A DNA stretch of 12,267 nt from Dictyocoela muelleri (taxonomy: Eukaryota > Microsporidia): assembly GCA_016256075.1 (NCBI GenBank), contig SDVU01000570.1, forward strand, positions 1 to 12,267, in the 5' to 3' direction. Shown piece by piece: positions 1-6,531 of the stretch. Position numbers and translations under genes: made by a program. Position 1 is the stretch's first letter. Each line of letters begins with the position of its first letter. The notes beneath the pieces were generated by a model. That model was not told where the DNA came from and did no database searches. It was given only the letters and a program-made list of their open reading frames with translations.

Positions 1-41
<41 letters not shown>
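1..41. repeat. (ATT)n microsatellite
   Basis: An uninterrupted run of the trinucleotide TTA/ATT fills the first 41 bases and may extend beyond the window. It ends where a short poly-A stretch begins. No reading frame or signal is linked to it. Confidence 0.95.
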
Positions 42-82
42 TAAAAAATATTTGAGATTTTTTCGATAAAATCACAGAACAT

Positions 83-118
83 AATCCGAAAAAACGCCGG
101 AGGGTTTTTTTGCGGATT
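83..118. repeat. Short A/T-tract hairpin (AATCCG...CGGATT)
   Basis: AATCCG at 83-88 pairs with CGGATT at 113-118. Six A's inside the left arm pair with six T's inside the right arm, and the loop contains CGCCGGAG, which is GC-rich for this window. It lies directly beside the truncated MITE that follows. It resembles the other A/T-tract hairpins with a CGAC or CGC core at 1330-1403, 2118-2252 and 3384-3450. Role unknown. Confidence 0.5.
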
Positions 119-120
119 GA

Positions 121-305
121 GATACATATAATTACTACTATAATAGATCTTTTTTGCCACGTAAAAAAGACTAAATATAGTAGTAATTATGAGTATATAG
201 AAAACGCAACCGGGGACTTCCTTAATCATACGATTCATGCTTCTTTAAATATATTTTCATTACCCTTATTCTATTATTTTGAGTGGCACAAACCGTTGTA
301 GAACC
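121..305. mobile_element. Truncated copy of the GGTTCTAC foldback MITE
   Basis: The sequence up to GAACC at 305 matches the right part of the complete element at 2629-2923. It has the same terminal sequence (right end reads GAGTGGCACAAACCG then TTGTAGAACC), the same central motif ATATAGTAGTAATTATGAG, and the same inverted partner of that motif on the left of the loop (ATAATTACTACTAT). The outer left arm, including the left terminus, is absent, so this is a partial and more diverged copy. No target duplication can be paired because the left end is lost. Open frames on both strands across it are by-products of the palindrome and were not called as genes. Confidence 0.75.
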
Positions 306-322
306 AATTATTTTCTTAAATT

Positions 323-400
323 TCATATTTCAGATGAAGCCTCTTTAATACGCAAACAATATAAAGACGAGGATGAAATAAAGAAGGCTGTCCTTATATC
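323..400 (+). pseudogene. Possible coding scrap, unidentified
   Basis: One forward frame reads a balanced, charged peptide (SDEASLIRKQ then YKDEDEIKKAVLISS) before a stop near 404. It has no start codon. The surrounding sequence is non-coding in character, and the stretch begins just after the truncated MITE. Its amino acid content is less biased than random translation of this AT-rich DNA, which is the only reason to list it. It could be a remnant of a gene disrupted by the MITE, or chance. Confidence 0.2.
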
Positions 401-458
401 TTCATAGGGGAACAAATAAACATCAATATAAAAGAGCTTGAGAGTAACCGAAACAAAT

Positions 459-613
459 TTAAACCTCTCATGGCTTACTACAATAGATGACATATTTTTA
501 TTTTAAATTATAAAATAAAAATCACTACACTATGTCAAAAACCCAATTGATAATATAGATTTTATAATTTGATATAAATATCTCACATATAGTAGTAAGC
601 TATGAAAAGTTTA
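459..613. repeat. Degenerate foldback with TAGTAGTAA arms
   Basis: A left arm near 459-485 (TTAAACCTCTCATGGC then TTACTAC) is the reverse complement of a right arm near 587-613 (GTAGTAAGCTATG then AAAAGTTTAA), with about 23 of 27 positions matching by eye. A perfect 12-bp inner hairpin lies at 494-505 and 511-522. The ATAGTAGTAA motif in the arm is also the core motif of the truncated MITE at 121-305, so this may be an old relative. No terminal match or target duplication was found. Confidence 0.5.
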
Positions 614-917
614 AGAGTATCTCAGTTTTCCGTTAGATATTATATATGAATAAAAATAATTAAAAATCAATTAAAAATTATAAAAATAATTGTATTCAAT
701 ATTAAATAACTTATTAATTCAATAAATAAATCAGAAATTTTAGAAGTAAACCAAATTCCCCCGACAAAAAAACCAAAAATTTTAAATTTTAACGATTTTA
801 AAGAAAAGTGAGTAATTACCTCTTAATTTTGCATGTCAATAATAAGTTTCATTTAAAAATATTTTTGTTTTTGACAAAATTCAAAATTTATATAAGAAAT
901 AAAAATACAAATATATA
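614..917. other. AT-rich spacer without recognisable features
   Basis: A low-complexity A/T-rich stretch. No open frame of note, RNA gene signature or clear repeat was seen on either strand. Confidence 0.6.
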
Positions 918-920
918 TAT

Positions 921-1185
921 CCAAATTTTTTCATTATTATAGCTAACCTTTTTCATTATTATAACTTTTTTTTCAATTATTATAGTTCCACTTTTTTATT
1001 TATTATATCTAATTTTAAGCCCTTTTTATTTCTTATACCCTCCTTTCATTATTCTAGGCTGCATTTTCCATTTTTATAGACAATTATTTTTATTTTTATA
1101 TACGAATCTTTCAATTATTATATACGACTCTTTTCATTATTAAATACGACTCTTTTTATTATTATAAAAGTCTCTTTTCATTACA
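921..1185. repeat. Diverged ~20-22 bp CATTATTATA tandem array, left arm
   Basis: Repeated units of the type TTTTCATTATTATA followed by a short variable word (GCTAACC, GTTCCAC, TACGACTC) run head to tail with drift in length. Reverse-complement units (TATAATAATGAAAA with GTCG words) form the array at 5865-6205. The pair makes up the outermost arms of the large palindrome. Confidence 0.85.
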
Positions 1186-1326
1186 GCTCGTACATGATTA
1201 TATTCCCTTCGTAGTAGTATTATTATAGCCCCCCTCGTTGAAATACAGGGCCTTTAAAAGTTATATACACATTATTTTTATTCGCAGACCCTCAAAACGA
1301 AAAAGCCGTTTTACGGTCAAAAAACC
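1170..1326. repeat. Composite linker repeat, copy 1
   Basis: This block contains the distinctive words GTACATGATTATATTCCC, TATTATAGCCCCC, ATACAGGGCCTTTAAAAG and GTTTTACGGT. A direct copy lies at 2261-2413 and a shorter reverse-complement relative at about 5780-5870. The block joins the outer CATTATTATA array to the CGACAAAGTCG hairpin motifs. A plus-strand open frame across it (1238-1426) is low-complexity repeat translation and was not called as a gene. Confidence 0.8.
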
Positions 1327-1329
1327 CCG

Positions 1330-1403
1330 ATCCCGAAAAACGACAAAGTCGTTTTTCCCGAAAAATGACAAAATTTTTCATCCCGAAAAACGACAAAACT
1401 CAA
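1330..1403. repeat. AAAAACGAC-AAA-GTCGTTTTT hairpin motifs, copy A
   Basis: A perfect 9-bp inverted repeat lies at 1336-1344 and 1348-1356 around a 3-base loop. It is followed by two further CCCGAAAAA(C/T)GACAAAA half-units. The same series in reverse complement occupies 2118-2252, so this is a repeated motif, not a lone hairpin. CGAC is an unusual core in such AT-rich DNA. Confidence 0.8.
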
Positions 1404-2117
1404 ATATAAAAATTGAAATTTTTTGATTGTAAAAGAAAAAAATATTGATAAATAAAGTATATATTTATAATGAACATTAAATACTTGTTAATTTAAATTA
1501 TTGGCAATGTATTAGTTATACATTCTGTAATAATTAATACATTTATTCATGTCATGTTGTTTCAACGACCAAATTACATGGAATTATTTAATAAAAGTTT
1601 AATACATTAATTTTTTTTTAAAAAATTATTTATAAAGAATTAAATATCTTGAATCACTTTCTGTTTTTTATTTATAGAAGATTTAAAGTCATTATTACAA
1701 AAAAAATATTTGCGGCTTTCCTTTACAGTTTGACCAATAAAGCATTTTAAAATGTTTAATCAAACAAATTCGAAAAAATGCAAAATATTTAATTTACGTT
1801 GATAAATTTTTTTGTTAATTTGTTTAAAAAGAAATTGATAATAAATGATAAATAAATAATATTATTTTTTAGCAGTGTAAATTTAGAAGTACTTTAAAAA
1901 TCAAAATATGATTATGGGATAAAAATTTCAAAGTACTTACTTTTCAATAATAGCCGTTATTATTACATGAGATTTTATAAAATATGTGTTAATATTGAAT
2001 ATTTAATTATATAGTCTTTAATAAATTAAATGATTTATATTTAATTTTTTTAATAATTTTAAAAATTAAAATTTTTTTTTAATAATTTTCATATATAATG
2101 ATTTTAGAATTATAATT
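1404..2117. other. AT-rich spacer, no gene seen
   Basis: This interval is low-complexity A/T sequence. The only structure noted is a 9-bp inverted repeat, AAGTACTTT at 1887-1895 with AAAGTACTT at 1930-1938. No open frame of note, tRNA-like element or array was found. It belongs to the material that splits the left arm of the large palindrome. Confidence 0.6.
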
Positions 2118-2252
2118 TTTGTCGTTTTTCGGTATGAAAAATTTTGTCATTTTTCTAAAAAAACGACTTTGTCATTTTTCCAGAAAAAAGTTTTTCTAGA
2201 AAAACGACTTTGTCTTTTTTCCAGAGAAACGACTTTGTCGTTTTTCGGTAAT
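2118..2252. repeat. CGACTTTGTCG hairpin motifs, copy B (inverted)
   Basis: At least four half-units of the form AAACGACTTTGTC(G/A/T)TTTTTC occur in series, matching the reverse complement of 1330-1403 (shared GTCGTTTTTCGG(G/T)ATG then AAAAATTTTGTCATTTTTC). It abuts a direct, not inverted, copy of the neighbouring linker block, so the local order has been rearranged. A minus-strand open frame through here (2147-2419) is repeat translation. Confidence 0.8.
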
Positions 2253-2260
2253 CCACAAAC

Positions 2261-2413
2261 GACTCTTTTAATTACAGCCCGTACATGATTATATTCCCCT
2301 AGTAGCATTAATATAGCCCCCTCGTGAAATACAAGGCCTTTAAAAGTTATATACACATTACTTTTAAATTGCAGCCCTTCAAAACTACAATGTCGTTTTA
2401 CGGTAAAAAAACC
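2261..2413. repeat. Composite linker repeat, copy 2
   Basis: Direct copy of 1170-1326, with aligned words GTACATGATTATATTCCCCT, AATATAGCCCCCTCGTG, CCTTTAAAAGTTATATACAC and GTTTTACGGTAAAAAAACC. The copies differ by scattered substitutions and small length changes, so the duplication is old but clearly recognisable. Confidence 0.85.
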
Positions 2414-2512
2414 TGACATTTTTTAGTAAAAACGCCATTTTTTAAATAATAAAATTTTAGGGTTAATATAAAAAAGTGATTAATTTAAATATAACTGAAT
2501 TCAAAACTAAAC

Positions 2513-2575
2513 CGTAAAAACTCCAAAGTTTAGTGACCGTAAAACACCCAAATTTTTTGACAGTAAAAACGCATG
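2513..2575. repeat. Degenerate GTAAAAAC(G/T)C motif series
   Basis: Three spaced units (CCGTAAAAACTCC, CCGTAAAACACCC, CAGTAAAAACGCATG) repeat at about 28-32 bases. They resemble the ACGATAAAAACGC hairpin motif at 3384-3450 and the TTTTACGGT ends of the linker repeats. No coding content. Confidence 0.55.
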
Positions 2576-2620
2576 GGCTTTTTCATCTTTTGTAAGATTT
2601 TTGTATATGTTATTGAGGTA

Positions 2621-2628
2621 AATATTTT
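2621..2628. repeat. 8-bp target-site duplication, left (AATATTTT)
   Basis: AATATTTT directly abuts the left end of the foldback element, and the identical 8 bases directly abut its right end at 2924-2931. The word is A/T-only, so some chance match is possible. The exact abutment on both sides makes a true duplication the better reading. Confidence 0.75.
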
Positions 2629-2923
2629 GGTTCTACAACGGTTTGCGCCACTCCAAAGAATTGACGAGAGGTAATGAAAGTATATTGAAAAACCTACGAA
2701 ATCTTATGGTAAAGAAGGTCACTCGATCCGTTTTTCATATACTCTTAATTATTACTATATTTAGTCTTTTTTTCGAATCAAAAAAGACCAAATATAGTAA
2801 TAATTATGAGTATATGAAAAACGAATCCAGTGACCTTCTTTACCATAAGATTTCGTAGGTTTTTCAATATACTTTCATTACCCCATCTCAATTCTTTTGA
2901 GTGGCACAAACCGTTGTAGAACC
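2629..2923. mobile_element. Complete 295-bp foldback MITE (GGTTCTACAACGG termini)
   Basis: The element is almost wholly an inverted repeat. A left arm of about 142 bases pairs with a right arm of the same length around a short loop near 2771-2782, with about nine in ten positions complementary by eye. It starts GGTTCTACAACGG, ends with the complement CCGTTGTAGAACC, and is flanked by identical 8-bp AATATTTT copies. It encodes no transposase; the 71-codon plus-strand frame inside it (2643-2858) is a by-product. Termini beginning GG and 8-bp duplications fit Merlin-type non-autonomous elements; hAT and P elements also make 8-bp duplications. A truncated relative lies at 121-305 and a same-sized relative at 4570-4866. 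Confidence 0.88.
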
Positions 2924-2931
2924 AATATTTT
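2924..2931. repeat. 8-bp target-site duplication, right (AATATTTT)
   Basis: Identical to 2621-2628 and immediately follows the right terminus of the MITE. Confidence 0.75.
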
Positions 2932-3383
2932 TTATGAAAAACTGAAAAATTTAAATTTTAAAGGGTATATTTTTTATCAGGATATTTTTTCTGGTTTCAG
3001 TAAAAATTTTGGTAATAATGAGTTAATTATATAAAAAATCTATAATCATTGTCAGTTTCGAAAGAATAATTAAAAATATTGCTATACAATTAATAGCAGT
3101 TACTTAAGGCTGTACATTAATATAGATTTAAAAATAAAACTCGAAAAATATATTTCGTAATTAATGTTTTTAAATCTTAATAACGGTAAAGAAAGTTAAA
3201 AATTCAAAAATATTGGAAAAAAAATATACATTTACTAATAAATATTCTTGATGAAATTTCTTATGAGATGTCTATTCTATTATTGTTTAATACTTTTAAA
3301 AAATTTGGTTATTATCTGAGTATATTAAATTAATCATTTTTTATATTTACTTTTTTTATTTTATTATTTTTTTTAAAATTAGC
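2932..3383. other. AT-rich spacer with a 54-base nested hairpin
   Basis: No gene seen. AGATTTAAAAA at 3124-3134 pairs perfectly with TTTTTAAATCT at 3167-3177, and a second stem CGAAA/TTTCG lies inside at 3142-3157. This makes a compact two-stage hairpin with no other sign of function. The rest is low-complexity sequence. Confidence 0.6.
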
Positions 3384-3440
3384 GTTTTTGTACGGAAAAA
3401 ACGCGACTTTTTTTACGATAAAAACGCTTTGGCGTTTTTA
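3384..3440. repeat. AAAAACGC / GCGTTTTT hairpin motifs
   Basis: TAAAAACGC at 3419-3427 pairs perfectly with GCGTTTTTA at 3432-3440 around TTTG. Just upstream, GCGTTTTTGTACGG and AAAAAACGCGAC form a second imperfect pair. They follow the same design as the CGACAAAGTCG motifs (an A tract, a CG-containing core, a small loop, then T's) and lie at the inner border of the sequence that splits the left arm. Confidence 0.65.
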
Positions 3441-3452
3441 CGGGCTGCAAAT

Positions 3453-3575
3453 TCAAAATTATAGACCCGTTTCTTTCAAAATTATAGACCCGTTTCTTTC
3501 AGACTTATAGACATAATTTTATAGACTTATAGACACATTTCGCCAGATTCATAGATGATCCGCGAAAATTCTCAT
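3453..3575. repeat. ~23-bp TTATAGACCCGTTTCTTTC array, left arm
   Basis: Two near-identical units (AATTATAGACCCGTTTCTTTC) are followed by decaying ones (CTTATAGACATAATTTTA, CTTATAGACACATTTCG, ATTCATAGATGATCCG). The whole run aligns with the reverse complement of about 5645-5795, including the terminal CATAGATGAT word. This alignment is the clearest evidence that the two flanks are arms of one palindrome. Confidence 0.85.
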
Positions 3576-3579
3576 CGAT

Positions 3580-3972
3580 TAATTATTTTTAAACCCTTAT
3601 TTTTCAACATTTTTTTTCAACCCTTATTTTATAACCCTTTTTTATCTACCCTTATTTCTCAACCATTATTTCTCAACCATTATTTCTCAACCATTATTTC
3701 TCAACCATTATTTCTCAAACCTTATTTCTCAAAGCTTATTTCTCAACTTTTTTTTCAATCCTATTGATGAACTCTTATTTTTTAACCCTAACTTTTTTAA
3801 CCATCATTTTTTAACCCTATTTTTTTATCATCATTTTTGAAAATTATTTTTTAAGCATTATTTTTTTAATCCTTATTTTTTAACCTCAATTTTTAAGCAT
3901 TATTTTTCAACCTCCAACCGTTTAAATCCATATTTTTCGACTCCACATTGTAAACACCTATTTTTCGGGTCC
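3580..3972. repeat. ~14-bp TTATTTTTCAACC array, left arm
   Basis: TTATTTCTCAACCA repeats at a 14-base period from about 3650 to 3715 with almost no change, flanked by drifting versions (TTATTTTTTAACCC, CATTATTTTTCAACC). Single bases are inserted or lost between units. The reverse-complement form (GGTTAAAAATAA) takes over at about 3975 within this arm and again from 5125 in the right arm. A 70-codon plus-strand frame (3555-3767) is only translation of the array. Confidence 0.9.
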
Positions 3973-3974
3973 GG

Positions 3975-4042
3975 TTAAAAAAGGGGTTTGAAAAATAACT
4001 TAGATTCTGAAAATAACGAGGGGGGTTGAAAATAACAAGGGG
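3975..4042. repeat. Orientation flip inside the left arm
   Basis: After TTATTTTTCGGGTCCGG the repeat continues as GGTTAAAAAAGGGG, TTTGAAAAATAAC and GGTTGAAAATAAC, which is the reverse complement of the preceding array. A matching flip occurs near 5125 in the right arm. The word GTTATTTTCAA(A/C)CCC at 4930-4965 is the mirror of this short segment. Confidence 0.7.
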
Positions 4043-4060
4043 TCAATATTTTTTATATTT

Positions 4061-4160
4061 AAAAATTATTAAAATAAAAAAATCAATAAATTTTTTAATT
4101 ATTTAGATTGAAATTTATTAAAATAAAAAAATCAATTACTGTTTTAATTATTTGGCTTTA
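4061..4160. repeat. 49-bp array, left arm
   Basis: Two units with the core TATTAAAATAAAAAAATCAAT repeat at a 49-base spacing (core ends at 4084 and 4133), each followed by TTTTAATTATTT. They are the reverse complement of the 48-49 bp units at 4425-4569 and 4867-4910, which places them opposite each other across the centre of the palindrome. Confidence 0.75.
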
Positions 4161-4424
4161 AATGTAAACTAGTTTTCAAAGAATGTACAAATTTTAAATC
4201 TAATAAAAAATTTATTGGTGAAAAACAAACTATTTTTTACATAAATTGCAAAATAATGAGTACATGCATATTTTAATGTTCTCTTTATTTGATGTTAGGA
4301 TTCTCAAATCCTTAATCTTACTTTGAAAAATTATCAGATATTTTATATTTCAATAACTATTCCTGGTTTAAGCTCGTTGGTATTTAATCTGTTTCATAAA
4401 ATAATTAATCATTCAAAGATATTT

Positions 4425-4569
4425 ATTTAAATAAATTTTAAATCTAAATATTAAAACATTAATTGATTTTTTTATTTTAATAAATTTTAAATCTAAATAT
4501 AAAAACATTAATGATTTTTTTATTTTAATAAATTTTAATCTAAATAATTAAAAAATATATCGATTTTTT
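4425..4569. repeat. 48-49 bp array, right arm (interrupted by a MITE)
   Basis: GATTTTTTTATTTTAATAAA begins units at 4465 and 4513, and a third begins at 4562. The third is cut after GATTTTTT by the MITE and resumes at 4867 as GATTATTTTATTTTAATAAA. The array therefore existed before the MITE entered. Confidence 0.8.
4562..4569. repeat. 8-bp target-site duplication, left (GATTTTTT)
   Basis: This is the start of a 48-49 bp array unit. The right-hand copy, GATTATTT at 4867-4874, differs by one base and continues directly into the rest of the unit. The uninterrupted neighbouring units show what the empty site looked like, so the 8-bp duplication is supported by more than the match itself. Confidence 0.8.
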
Positions 4570-4866
4570 GGTACTACTCCGGTCAACACCCTCGAAAATT
4601 TTTGTTGGAAAGATTATAAAATATATACATATAGTAGTATTTTTAAGAGATAAATTGCGTAAATGTTAGTATTTTATTGTAATCGTTTTATATTACCTAA
4701 TTTAGATTGATTTTGATTCACGAAATCAATCTAAATTAGGTAATAAAAAATAATTAAAATAAAATATTAACATTTACGTAATTTATCTCTTGAAAATACT
4801 ACTATATTTATATATTTTATAATATTTCCAACAAAAATTTTCGAGGGTGTTGACCGGAGTAGTACC
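4570..4866. mobile_element. Complete 297-bp foldback MITE (GGTACTACTCCGG termini)
   Basis: Both arms run nearly to the centre (left about 4570-4716, right about 4721-4866), with only scattered mismatches and the perfect outer stretch GGTACTACTCCGG continuing through CAACACCCTCG. It encodes nothing. Size, foldback form, 8-bp duplication and terminus (10 of 13 terminal bases agree with GGTTCTACAACGG) all match the element at 2629-2923, so the two look like sister families moved by the same type of enzyme. The internal sequences differ, although both carry a subterminal ATAGTAGTA or ATAGTAATA word. The high arm identity suggests a fairly recent insertion. Confidence 0.88.
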
Positions 4867-4874
4867 GATTATTT
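4867..4874. repeat. 8-bp target-site duplication, right (GATTATTT)
   Basis: Matches the left copy at seven of eight positions and resumes the interrupted 48-49 bp repeat unit without loss. Confidence 0.78.
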
Positions 4875-4919
4875 TATTTTAATAAATTTTCAATATATAA
4901 ATAATTAAACTCCTTATTT

Positions 4920-5122
4920 ATTTAAAAATTTCCGTTATTTTCAAAATCCCCGTTATTTTCAACCCATTCATGTTTTTCGACTCCACATTTTTAACATTTA
5001 TTTTTCAACTTTAACCTTTTAAAACATTATTTTACAACCCTTATTTTCGACTCTCGTTTTATAACTCCATTTTTAAAACCCCTTTTTTATCTTATTTTTT
5101 AACTCTTATTTTTTAATCTATG
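4920..5122. repeat. ~14-bp TTATTTTCAACCC array, right arm, forward part
   Basis: Units such as CGTTATTTTCAAAATCCC, TTATTTTCAACCC, TTTTTCGACTCCACATTTTT and CCCTTATTTTCGACTC run in the same orientation as the left-arm array. The orientation then switches at TTATTTTTTAATCTATG / TTAAAAATAGGAATC. This forward segment mirrors the short reversed segment at 3975-4042 in the other arm. Confidence 0.8.
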
Positions 5123-5124
5123 TT

Positions 5125-5642
5125 AAAAATAGGAATCAAAAACAAAGTTAAAATATGAAGGTTGTTAATAATGGTTAAAAAATGTAAGGTAAAACATAAA
5201 AGTTAAAAAATAATATTTAAGAAGGTTAGAGTCTGAAAATAAGGGTAAGAAATGAGAATGAAAAAATAATGGTTAAAATGATTAGGTTCAAAAATAAGTG
5301 TTAAAAAAACAGGGTTAAAAATAACGTTTGAAAAACAAGTGTTAAAAAATAAGGGTTATAAATTATATGTTTGGGAATAAAGAAGAAAAATAAGGGTTTA
5401 AAATAAAAGTTTGAAAATAATGGTTAAGAGGTAGGTTTTATAATAATTATTTCATAAATAAAAGAAAAAAATAAAAGTTAAGGATTAATGGCTGAAAAAT
5501 AAGGGGTAAAAAATAAGGTTTGAGAAAAAAGTGTTGCAAAATAAGCGTTTTTAAATAAGTGTTGTGGAATAAAGATTGCAAATAAGCGTTGTAAAATAAG
5601 CGTTTGAAAATAAGGGTAGAAAATAATGGTTAAAAATAATTT
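5125..5642. repeat. ~14-bp GGTTAAAAATAA array, right arm, reversed part
   Basis: More than thirty diverged units of the type (G)GGTTAAAAAATAA, with variants (GTTTGAAAATAA, GTTGTAAAATAA, GGTTAAGAGGTAG), are the reverse complement of the 3580-3972 array. Unit length varies by one to several bases and no long open frame survives. It is longer than its left-arm partner, so unit number has changed on one side. Confidence 0.85.
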
Positions 5643-5796
5643 ATCTGTGCAAATATTCGTATATCATCTATGACTCTGGAAAAATAGGTCTATAACTCTA
5701 TAAAATGTGTATAAGACTGGAAGAAACGGATCTATAACTTTTAAAGAAATGTGTCTATAACTTTGAAACCAATGGGTCTATAACTTTTAAAAACCC
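5643..5796. repeat. ~23-bp GGTCTATAACT array, right arm
   Basis: Units such as AAATGTGTCTATAACTTT, AATGGGTCTATAACTTTTAA and GAAACGGATCTATAACTTTT are the reverse complement of the 3453-3575 array. The partner word ATCATCTATG at 5663-5672 mirrors CATAGATGAT at 3550-3559. Confidence 0.85.
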
Positions 5797-5870
5797 TGTA
5801 TTGCGACGAGTGAATATAAAAATGCAACAAGAGGAATATAACAATGAAATGGGCGTCAATAAAAAGAGTC
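5780..5870. repeat. Linker repeat, inverted third copy
   Basis: The reverse complement reads CGCCCATTTCATTG, TTATATTCCTCTTG, ATATTCACTCGTCGC and AATACAGGGTTTTTAAAAG. It follows the word order of the linker blocks at 1186-1262 and 2276-2350, with more divergence. It sits between the two right-arm arrays just as the linker does in the left arm. Confidence 0.65.
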
Positions 5871-6205
5871 GTTTATAATAATGAGAAGAATCGTTATAAT
5901 AATGAAAAGAGTTGTTTTATAATATTGAGAAGAGTCATATATAATAATGAAAAAAGTCGTATATAATAATGAAAAAAGTCGTATATAATAATGAAAAGAG
6001 TTGTCTATAAAAAATGATTCATCTATAAAAATGGAAAAAAAGTTTTCTATAGTAAAAATGGGGCCTATAATGATGTTAAGTGCTGTAAAAGTAGACTATA
6101 ATAATGAAAAAAGTGAGCTATAATAATGAAAAAAAAACAGGCTATAATAATGAAAAAATTTGGCTATAGTATGAATAAAGAGAGCAATAATAATGAAAAA
6201 ATCTG
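5865..6205. repeat. ~20-22 bp TATAATAATGAAAA array, right arm
   Basis: At least ten units occur, including two exact consecutive 22-base copies of GTCGTATATAATAATGAAAAAA. They are the reverse complement of the array at 921-1185, down to the outer word TTTTTTCATTATTATAG preceded by CCAAA. Less regular units (TTGTCTATAAAAAATG) lie in the middle. Confidence 0.88.
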
Positions 6206-6531
6206 TAATAGCTTTCGAAAAATTATTAATTATTTTCATGACTTATTCCTATGGGTGATATGTTTTTATTTCCCTATATAACATTGAACATCAACAAACT
6301 TCCCAAAATATTAAAGATATTTTGGAAACTTATTTTATGTTCTAGTTCATATATGCTAATAAAAAATCGAGGCATGTTCATGTGGCCAATTATATACAAG
6401 GCCTTTATCTTTTAATAAAATAGTTATAAAAAATTATTATTTTAATAAAAAATAATGAAAATTTCGGGTCTTTATATCCCTACAGGACGCCACTAAGTTA
6501 TATATAGATCAGATTAGAAAAAATCGAAAGA

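Larger units (their letters stand above)
918..6205. repeat. Giant imperfect palindrome built of short tandem repeats
   Basis: Four kinds of short repeat arrays occur in one order and orientation on the left (918-1262, then 3450-4160) and in mirrored order as reverse complements on the right (about 4425-6205). The outer CATTATTATA arrays, the GTACATGATTATATTCC-type linker, the TTATAGACCCG arrays, the TTATTTTTCAACC arrays and the 48-49 bp arrays all have partners. An internal orientation flip in the left arm near 3975 has its mirror near 5125 in the right arm. The best single alignment is 3455-3590 against the reverse complement of about 5640-5770, roughly 80% identical by eye. The left arm is split by 1270-3450, and a 297-bp MITE sits near the centre. 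Drosophila FB and Galileo foldback transposons have inverted termini made of short tandem repeats, as do some fungal centromeres. Either comparison is inference. Confidence 0.75.

Noticed and set aside
41-301. Overlapping open frames on both strands (about 63-65 codons each) in the truncated MITE
   Set aside because: They lie within a palindromic element, mirror each other and have low-complexity products. They are by-products of the repeat.
1238-2419. Plus-strand frame at 1238-1426 and minus-strand frame at 2147-2419
   Set aside because: Both run through the linker and CGACAAAGTCG repeats, and their peptides simply translate the repeat units (PKNDK/EKRQ words). No start signal and no conserved domain.
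2643-2858. 71-codon plus-strand frame inside the 295-bp MITE
   Set aside because: The frame lies across both arms of an inverted repeat with no domain. Non-autonomous foldback elements commonly show such chance frames.
3555-3767. 70-codon frame rich in ISQPLF repeats
   Set aside because: It is only the translation of the 14-bp TTATTTCTCAACCA array. The array loses and gains single bases, so no frame is maintained.
3580-5642. Telomere-like repeat, because AACCCTTA and TAAGGGTT words are frequent
   Set aside because: The units are 13-15 bases with long A/T inserts, vary in length and reverse orientation within an arm. A telomere would be short, regular and at an end.
3453-6205. CRISPR-like array, because many 20-25 base units repeat
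   Set aside because: Units are tandem and diverged, without unique spacers of fixed length, and the sequence is eukaryotic in character with no cas genes.
6230-6415. Minus-strand protein-like words in the spacer
   Set aside because: Short stretches read like peptide but are broken and in different frames. No family could be named, so nothing was annotated.
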